Assembly (NCBI GenBank): GCA_024508935.1 | Contig: JANINW010000014.1 | Span: 19,920-83,919, forward strand | Origin: Flavipsychrobacter sp. | GTDB lineage: Bacteria; Bacteroidota; Bacteroidia; Chitinophagales; Chitinophagaceae | DNA: 64,000 nt | Reading direction: 5' to 3' | Shown here: positions 58,340 to 64,000 of the stretch, in pieces | How the letters are laid out: every line of letters starts with the position of its first letter | Numbering within the stretch: the stretch's first letter is position 1 | Program-made: the position numbers and the translations under genes | The notes under the pieces: model-generated | Told to the model about the DNA's origin: nothing | What the model saw: only the letters and a program-made list of their open reading frames with translations | The model's database searches: none

Positions 58340-60478
58340 ATGATAAAAGCATTCAGACACACACTATTGCTTGTTCTCAGTTTTGTAATGGCACTGGCTG
58401 TGCAAGGCCAGATAACTGCCGATCCTACCAACTGGACTACTGAACTGAAGAAGACCGGCAATAATGAATACGAGGTAAGGGTACATTTGAAATTAGACGA
58501 AGGCTGGCATATCTGGTCTATGAATCCTGGTGGCGATGGCTTGCAGATACCACCGGCAGTAGTGTTGGATAAAAATCCAAAGATAACACTGGTAGGTAAG
58601 GCAACCGAGAAGGGTAGTAAAGTATCTGAAACTATGGACGGCATAGATGGCATTGTGCATTATTACAAGCATAATGTAGACTATGTGCAGAAAATAAAAG
58701 TAACAGGCAATACAAATATAGAAGGCAAGTATAAATACCAGGTATGTAACGACAATATGTGCCTGCCGCCCAAGTCGAAGAAATTCAGCCTGCAAATAAC
58801 AGACGCCACAGAAACCGCAGGTGCCGATACCGGCGCTCAAAAAAAAAATGATACCGTAGCAACCACGGTTGATACAGCAAAGGCGGCTGCTATTGTAGCT
58901 GCAACGAGTACTACCGATAGCAGCGCAAAAACTGCAACTACAAAAGGCGAACCAAAACAGCAAGGTGAAGGCAATAAATCGTTGCTTTGGTTATTCCTGG
59001 CTGCATTAGGCGGCGGTATAGCGGCAGTACTTACGCCTTGTGTATATTCTATGATACCTATTACGGTAAGTTTCTTCACCAAGCGCAGTAAAACACGCGC
59101 TGAGGGTATCCGCAATGCTATCTACTATTCGCTTTCTATCATTCTCATATTTACCATACTGGGTGTACTCATATCCGTACTCTTCGGTGCCAATGCTTTG
59201 AATAATTTATCTACGAACTGGATAGCTAACCTATTCTTCTTCGTGATATTTGTCATATTCGGTATCTCATTCCTCGGCGCATTCGAAATAACGCTACCAT
59301 CATCGTGGACCAGCAAGACGGATGCGAAGGCAGGGCTAAGCAGTTTTGGTGGCATCTTCTTCATGGCGCTGACACTGGTTATCGTTTCATTCTCATGTAC
59401 AGGACCTATCGTCGGCCCGTTGCTGGTATTGGCAGGTAAGGGTGGTATAGCAGGCCCGGCCATTGGTATGTTTGGCTTCTCTGTAGGCCTGGCATTGCCG
59501 TTTGCCTTGTTCGCTGTATTTCCGGGCATGCTCAACAAACTGGCTTCTTCCGGTGGATGGCTCAACCAGGTAAAAGTTGTTTTGGGTTTCCTGGAACTGA
59601 TGCTGGCATTAAAATTCTTGTCGAATGCCGACCTGGCGCAAGGCTGGCGCTTGCTGGACAGGGAAATATTCATAGCACTATGGGTGGTTTTATCTGTATT
59701 GCTGGGCTTCTATTTGCTGGGCAAGCTCAAGCTGTCGCATGACGATGCGTCACCTAAAAATATTTACGGGCAGGATTATATTTCTATTTTCCGTTTGTTC
59801 CTGGCCATTGCTTCTTTCTCTTTTGCTGTGTACCTACTGCCCGGCATGTGGGGGGCTCCTTTGAATGGTATGAGCCAGTTTGTACCGCCATTGGGCACAC
59901 AGGATTTTGTAATAGGCAGCGGCACAGGTAACAATACCGGAGCAGGTGAGCATAGCACTGCTAACAGCGATATAGCTCCTGTAAAATACGTGGAAGAAAT
60001 GCGTATTTATGAACCGCCCGTGGTAAAGAACCTGGGACTGGTAACCTATTTTGAATACGAAGAAGCCCTGGCAGCAGCAAAAAAATTGCATAAGCCTATC
60101 ATGCTCGATTTTACCGGCATCAACTGTGTGAACTGCCGTAAGATGGAATCGCAGGTATGGTCTAAACCGGAAGTGGCCGACAGGCTGAAGAATGATTTTA
60201 TCGTTGCATCATTGTATTGCGATTATGATAAAAAAGACCTACCCAAAGAACAGCAGTATTATTCAAAAGCATTGCAGGCAGATGTTGTAACGGTTGGAGA
60301 CCGGAATGAAGACTTGCAGGCTGATAAATTTGGTGCTAATTCCCAGCCATTCTACTTCTTTGTAGATGCCGATGGGCATAAGCTGGCAGAAGGGGGCTAC
60401 GGCTACAACCCTGATGTGCAAAGATTTGTAGACCACCTGGAGAAGGTGAAAGCAAAATATAAAGAACTCAATCCTTAA
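58340..60478 (+). CDS. DsbD-type cytochrome c biogenesis / thiol-disulfide reductase
   Basis: The protein moves electrons from cytoplasmic thioredoxin to the periplasm. The 712 residues have a signal peptide, an N-terminal DsbD-alpha domain with the pair CNDNMC, and a Thr/Ala-rich linker. The membrane domain carries TPCVYSMIP and FSCTGPIVGP (the redox Cys of helices 1 and 4), and a C-terminal thioredoxin domain carries CVNC near residue 597. All three domains are intact. A separate thioredoxin gene is not needed. Confidence 0.93.
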   Translation: MIKAFRHTLLLVLSFVMALAVQGQITADPTNWTTELKKTGNNEYEVRVHLKLDEGWHIWSMNPGGDGLQIPPAVVLDKNPKITLVGKATEKGSKVSETMDGIDGIVHYYKHNVDYVQKIKVTGNTNIEGKYKYQVCNDNMCLPPKSKKFSLQITDATETAGADTGAQKKNDTVATTVDTAKAAAIVAATSTTDSSAKTATTKGEPKQQGEGNKSLLWLFLAALGGGIAAVLTPCVYSMIPITVSFFTKRSKTRAEGIRNAIYYSLSIILIFTILGVLISVLFGANALNNLSTNWIANLFFFVIFVIFGISFLGAFEITLPSSWTSKTDAKAGLSSFGGIFFMALTLVIVSFSCTGPIVGPLLVLAGKGGIAGPAIGMFGFSVGLALPFALFAVFPGMLNKLASSGGWLNQVKVVLGFLELMLALKFLSNADLAQGWRLLDREIFIALWVVLSVLLGFYLLGKLKLSHDDASPKNIYGQDYISIFRLFLAIASFSFAVYLLPGMWGAPLNGMSQFVPPLGTQDFVIGSGTGNNTGAGEHSTANSDIAPVKYVEEMRIYEPPVVKNLGLVTYFEYEEALAAAKKLHKPIMLDFTGINCVNCRKMESQVWSKPEVADRLKNDFIVASLYCDYDKKDLPKEQQYYSKALQADVVTVGDRNEDLQADKFGANSQPFYFFVDADGHKLAEGGYGYNPDVQRFVDHLEKVKAKYKELNP

Positions 60479-60528
60479 CCATTACCAGGTTTGGGATCTT
60501 CGCTTTTAGGATAAATACCTAACGCAGT

Positions 60529-62088
60529 ATGATCAAAACACTTTCCATCGTCTTATTGCCTTCAGAGGCAGCCAATGATGCTATTATTCGCCGCAATATT
60601 GCCGGTGAACTGGATATCCGTGCCAGGCGTATCACGGGTTACCATATCCAGAAACAATCTATAGATGCCAGGGGCAGGCAGCCTAAAATAATCCTCCAGT
60701 TAGAGGTATTTATAGACCAGCCGTTGAAGCCGCTCCCTGTCTTCGACCCGGAGCTTCAAAATGTAGCCAATGCGCAACCTGTCGTGATAGTTGGAGCAGG
60801 CCCTGCCGGTTTGTTTGCTGCATTGCGTCTCATTACACTGGGTTACAAACCGGTTATTTTAGAGCGGGGTAAAGATGTACGCAGCCGCAGGCGCGATCTT
60901 GCTGCTATGAATAAAGAAGGTATCGTAAACCCCGAATCAAATTATTGTTTTGGAGAGGGTGGTGCAGGGACCTATAGCGATGGGAAACTGTATACCCGTT
61001 CTACCAAGCGTGGAAATGTTCAGCGTATCCTTCAGCTGTTTGTGCATTTCGGTGCAGCCGAAAATATCCTCTACGAAGCGCATCCGCATATAGGAACTAA
61101 TAAATTACCGCATATCATTACTGCTATGCGTGAGCAGATAATAGCATGTGGTGGTGAAGTGTTGTTCGATACAAAACTTACCGATATAGTATTGAATGGC
61201 GACCAAATAAAAGGTGTAAAAACAGCGAATGGCATATCTATTGATTGCAAAGCTTTGATACTGGCCACAGGCCATTCGGCACGCGATATTTTTACACTGT
61301 TACATCACAAAGACATAGAAATAGAATGTAAACCATTTGCGCTGGGGGTGCGTATAGAACATCCGCAAATATTGATAGACCAGGCGCAATATCATTGTAC
61401 GGTAAGAGATGCATACCTGCCGCCTGCAAGCTATTCATTAGTGGCCCAGGAATATGGAAGAGGGGTCTTTTCTTTCTGCATGTGTCCCGGCGGCATTATT
61501 GCTCCCGCCGCTACAAATCCCGGTGAGGTAGTGGTAAACGGATGGTCACCTTCCAAACGGAATAATCCTTACGCCAATTCGGGAACAGTAGTCTCGGTTG
61601 ATGAAAAAGATTTTGCCGCTTATGGATTTACAGGCCCATTGGCAGGTATGCAATACCAGCAGATGGTAGAGCAAAATGCCTATAAGATAGGGGGAGGTAA
61701 ACTGGTAGCACCTGCACAGCGCATGGTCGATTTTACTGAAGGAAAAGTTTCATCAACCCTGCCTGACTGTTCGTATTTGCCAGGTATACACAGCGCTGCT
61801 ATAAAAGATGTATTGCCGGAAGCTGTTTCACAGGCGCTGAAACTGGCTGTAGCAGATTTTGGCAAAAAAATGAAAGGCTATTTTACCAATGAGGCAGTAT
61901 TAGTGGCTACAGAATCGCGCACCAGCTCACCGGTTCGCATACCACGCGATAAAGAAACATTGCAGCACACACAGATAAAGGGCTTATATCCTTGTGCAGA
62001 AGGTGCCGGTTATGCAGGAGGTATTGTTAGTGCAGCCATAGATGGAGAGCGTTGTGCTGAAATGGCTGTTCAGTTCATTAAGATTTAG
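60529..62088 (+). CDS. FAD-dependent dehydrogenase (COG2509-like)
   Basis: The product has 519 residues. A family-specific N-terminal domain (residues 1-75, SIDARGRQPKIILQLEVFI) precedes the FAD-binding Rossmann motif VIVGAGPAGLFAALRL and RGKDVRSRRRDL. The FGEGGAGTYSDGKLYTRS loop and LATGHSARDIF block are typical of this family. GAGYAGGIVSAAIDGERCAEM near the end contacts the flavin. It lacks a clear substrate. It is followed by a terminator. Confidence 0.93.
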   Translation: MIKTLSIVLLPSEAANDAIIRRNIAGELDIRARRITGYHIQKQSIDARGRQPKIILQLEVFIDQPLKPLPVFDPELQNVANAQPVVIVGAGPAGLFAALRLITLGYKPVILERGKDVRSRRRDLAAMNKEGIVNPESNYCFGEGGAGTYSDGKLYTRSTKRGNVQRILQLFVHFGAAENILYEAHPHIGTNKLPHIITAMREQIIACGGEVLFDTKLTDIVLNGDQIKGVKTANGISIDCKALILATGHSARDIFTLLHHKDIEIECKPFALGVRIEHPQILIDQAQYHCTVRDAYLPPASYSLVAQEYGRGVFSFCMCPGGIIAPAATNPGEVVVNGWSPSKRNNPYANSGTVVSVDEKDFAAYGFTGPLAGMQYQQMVEQNAYKIGGGKLVAPAQRMVDFTEGKVSSTLPDCSYLPGIHSAAIKDVLPEAVSQALKLAVADFGKKMKGYFTNEAVLVATESRTSSPVRIPRDKETLQHTQIKGLYPCAEGAGYAGGIVSAAIDGERCAEMAVQFIKI

Positions 62089-62098
62089 CTTTTAAGAC

Positions 62099-62131
62099 AA
62101 AGCCCCGAATGACTCCGGGGCTTTTATTTTT
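62099..62131. terminator. Bidirectional terminator
   Basis: The nine-base stem AAAGCCCCG/CGGGGCTTT is followed by TTATTTTTT on the plus strand, and sits between convergent genes. Confidence 0.9.
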
Positions 62132-62583
62132 TAGGCTTCTGGTACTAATTGTATGGTCATTCCAGGCGTTAACCCTATACACACATCTATATTGCTGAAT
62201 TTGAATGATCCCAGTTTAAGTTTATTGCGGTACTCATCTGTGGTCACCAGCATCTTTACCATGGTACCCAGCATAGCTTTGTCTTTATGCTGTTCCATTA
62301 TTTCCTGGCGGCGCTCTGCAGATACTTCAGCGGTCTTTTCGAAATGGAAAGTTATATCCGGAGGCAGACCCACGGTTACAGATATGCTGGTCGTTTTATA
62401 ACCCATCTCTTCAAGGATGGGGGAGAGTGATATTAGCTCGTTGGTAGTATTGGTTATTTTCTCCTTCGCAGCATCACCCACGCTGCTGATCTTTTCAGTC
62501 AGTTTTTCAATGCTGATGCTGTCCATAGCTGCATCCTTCATTTCAGATGCCTTTTCGGTCACTTTATTCAGGAAATCTTTCAT
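62131..62583 (-). CDS. Hypothetical protein with N-terminal amphipathic helices
   Basis: The product has 150 residues. The first 50 form Lys/Glu/Ala-rich amphipathic helices (FLNKVTEKASEMKDAAMDSI). A compact domain follows (ELISLSPILEEMGYKTTSISVTVGLPPDITFHF ... KLGSFKFSNIDVCIGLTPGMTIQLVPE) with two similar GLPPDI / GLTPGM segments about 70 residues apart, possibly an internal duplication. Unknown function; predicted to be cytoplasmic. Confidence 0.7.
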   Translation of the reverse strand: MKDFLNKVTEKASEMKDAAMDSISIEKLTEKISSVGDAAKEKITNTTNELISLSPILEEMGYKTTSISVTVGLPPDITFHFEKTAEVSAERRQEIMEQHKDKAMLGTMVKMLVTTDEYRNKLKLGSFKFSNIDVCIGLTPGMTIQLVPEA

Positions 62584-62621
62584 AACGTGTGTTTGTGTTG
62601 AGTATAGTAAAGTTACTTAAA

Positions 62622-62655
62622 ACAAAGAGAGCTATCATCACGATAGCTCTCTAAA
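62622..62655 (-). terminator. Terminator after sucC
   Basis: The 11-base stem AGAGAGCTATC/GATAGCTCTCT with a five-base loop is followed on the minus strand by TTGTTTT. Confidence 0.85.
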
Positions 62656-62676
62656 TTATTGGTATAAAGTATATTA

Positions 62677-63897
62677 TTAATTAGCGCTTACTGCTTTCTG
62701 TACCAGTTCGGCAGCTTCGCTCAGCAGGATAGCCGATTGTACTTTCAGGCCGCTGTTTTCTATCAGTTCTTTCGCTACTTCGGCATTGGTACCTTGCAGG
62801 CGTACAATGATAGGTATGTTGATGTTGCCCATATTTTTATAAGCTTCAATAACACCTGCAGCAACCCTGTCGCAACGTACGATACCACCAAAGATATTGA
62901 TAAGGATAGCTTTTACGTTAGGGTCTTTCATAATAATGCGGAAACCGGCTTCTACGGTTTGTGCATTTGCAGTACCACCTACGTCCAGGAAGTTGGCCGG
63001 TTCACCACCCGCCAGTTTGATCATATCCATGGTAGCCATTGCAAGACCGGCACCGTTTACCATGCAGCCTACGTTACCGTCCAGTTTTACATAGTTCAGG
63101 TTGTGCTCGCCTGCTTCTACTTCAGTAGGATCTTCTTCGTTCTTATCACGCATATCTGCTATATCCGCATGGCGCATCAGGGCGTTATCATCCAGGCTCA
63201 TTTTGCAGTCAACAGCAAATATTTTGTCGTCTGCACTTTTGAACAATGGGTTGATCTCCAGCATAGCGCAATCCAGGCCCACATAAGCATTATACAGGTT
63301 GGTAACGAATTTCACCATGTTTTTGAATGCATCACCGCTCAGCCCCAGGTTGAAAGCAATTTTACGTGCCTGGAAGGCCTGTAAAGCCATATTAGGAGCC
63401 ACCCATTCTTTGTATATTTTTTCTGGAGTATGGTGTGCTACTTCTTCAATGTCCATGCCGCCTTCGGTACTGTACATGATAACGTTCTGCTTTTTAGCAC
63501 GGTCCAGCAGTATAGAGATATAAAACTCTTTACGTTCGCTGGGGCCATCATAATACATGTCTTGTGCAACCAGTATTTTATTTACACGTTTACCAGCAGC
63601 ACCTGTTTGTATAGTTACCAGTGTATTGCCCAGTATGTTTTTAGCAACTGTTTCTACATCTTCAGCACTCTTTACCACTTTCACACCATTTTGTTCCGGT
63701 ACTTCTTTCATAGTACCCTTACCACGGCCACCTGCGTGTATTTGTGCTTTTACTACAGCAAACTTAGTTCCTGTTTCAGAAGCAATTTGTTTGTATGCAT
63801 TCACTGCGTCGTTTACATTCTCAACAGCCATACCGCTTTGAGTAGGTACATTATAACGCTTTAAAAGTTCTTTGGCTTGATACTCGTGCAAATTCAT
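62677..63897 (-). CDS. sucC: Succinate--CoA ligase (ADP-forming) subunit beta
   Basis: The subunit binds nucleotide and succinate in the TCA cycle step from succinyl-CoA to succinate. The 406 residues begin MNLHEYQAKELLKRYNVP and contain the ATP-grasp regions KAQIHAGGRGKG, LEINPLF, and the C-terminal CoA-ligase domain GGIVRCDRVAAGVIEA. No sucD is adjacent in the visible part. A one-mismatch box TATCTTCG (63927-63934) precedes it. Confidence 0.97.
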   Translation of the reverse strand: MNLHEYQAKELLKRYNVPTQSGMAVENVNDAVNAYKQIASETGTKFAVVKAQIHAGGRGKGTMKEVPEQNGVKVVKSAEDVETVAKNILGNTLVTIQTGAAGKRVNKILVAQDMYYDGPSERKEFYISILLDRAKKQNVIMYSTEGGMDIEEVAHHTPEKIYKEWVAPNMALQAFQARKIAFNLGLSGDAFKNMVKFVTNLYNAYVGLDCAMLEINPLFKSADDKIFAVDCKMSLDDNALMRHADIADMRDKNEEDPTEVEAGEHNLNYVKLDGNVGCMVNGAGLAMATMDMIKLAGGEPANFLDVGGTANAQTVEAGFRIIMKDPNVKAILINIFGGIVRCDRVAAGVIEAYKNMGNINIPIIVRLQGTNAEVAKELIENSGLKVQSAILLSEAAELVQKAVSAN

Positions 63898-63926
63898 AAT
63901 TGCAATAATTTTTTGAAAATACGGGG

Positions 63927-63934
63927 CGAAGATA
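63927..63934 (-). promoter_or_regulatory. Possible promoter element of sucC (TATCTTCG, one mismatch)
   Basis: The box lies 29 bases before the sucC ATG on the minus strand. No gene or strong structure is seen in the rest of 63935-64000. Confidence 0.4.
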
Positions 63935-64000
63935 ATGTTTAATTAGGCAATAACTTAATGATAAGTCCCACCTGACAGGATAATTTAATATATAATTTTT

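Noticed and set aside
1-64000. Mobile elements, prophage genes and defence systems
   Set aside because: No transposase, integrase, phage, restriction or CRISPR-associated genes were recognised in any frame.

Overview
The window is chromosomal DNA of a member of the Bacteroidota, most likely order Chitinophagales (family Chitinophagaceae or near it). The evidence is direct. Eighteen or so intergenic regions carry the phylum's own promoter signature (a -7 box TAnnTTTG) and start codons lack Shine-Dalgarno sequences. Three secreted proteins end in Por/type IX secretion (T9SS) sorting domains. Typical phylum families are present: TamL, DUF4476, DUF4294, DUF4295, DUF6427, DUF983, BshB1, DUF1501/DUF1800 pair, FucP-type sugar transporter, and SprB repeat. 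The order-level placement is inference.

Layout. 1-6.4 kb: end of a ZIP metal transporter, YqgE, a small lipoprotein, UvrC, DUF983, biotin carboxylase, and two small secreted His/Gly/Tyr/Pro-rich proteins. 6.4-14.4 kb: glutathione peroxidase, an Ig-like lipoprotein, an S9 peptidase, a haem-binding CxxCH protein, exonuclease III, then a BlaI-BlaR1-like regulator/protease operon with a clear double operator. 14.5-19 kb: rpsT, lytic transglycosylase, TatA, RluD-type pseudouridine synthase, a MauE/DoxX-thioredoxin fusion and a Cys-rich lipoprotein, all on the minus strand. 19-24 kb: DUF58, the YceD-rpmF-plsX operon with a long structured leader, a hydrolase and a DNA alkyltransferase, and an outer-membrane-type protein. 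24.15-24.51 kb: the RNase P RNA gene. 24.5-32.7 kb: a cytochrome/copper-monooxygenase-like T9SS protein, valS, a GldM-C-like protein, a SprB-repeat T9SS protein, and an arginase-family enzyme. 32.7-41.2 kb: TamL, an SpoU methyltransferase, DUF4476, PAP2 phosphatase, a SAM methyltransferase, a TPR protein, a sugar MFS transporter and a divergent ROK kinase. 41.2-50.5 kb: a DUF1800/DUF1501 secreted pair, fatty acid desaturase, dienelactone hydrolase, TonB-dependent receptor, acyltransferase, and a structured non-coding element. 50.5-64 kb: thioesterase, small envelope proteins, rpmB-rpmG-DUF4295, BshB1, DUF4294, DCC-family oxidoreductase, a frameshifted DUF6427 gene, purQ, a DsbD-type reductase, an FAD-dependent dehydrogenase and sucC.

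The region is mostly housekeeping plus envelope functions. There are no insertion sequences, prophage genes, CRISPR arrays or tRNA genes that I could find. The items most worth a second look are: the BlaI/BlaR1-like pair, whose receptor has an IDW-repeat helical domain instead of a beta-lactam sensor and whose promoter is bracketed by two identical-geometry operators; several promoters placed only 4-9 nt before start codons (leaderless or nearly leaderless mRNAs); a possible structured RNA at 50.39-50.52 kb; a hairpin-rich leader before the rpmF operon; and a one-base frameshift splitting DUF6427. No stretch longer than about 300 bases lacks a gene, apart from 24064-24563, which holds rnpB.
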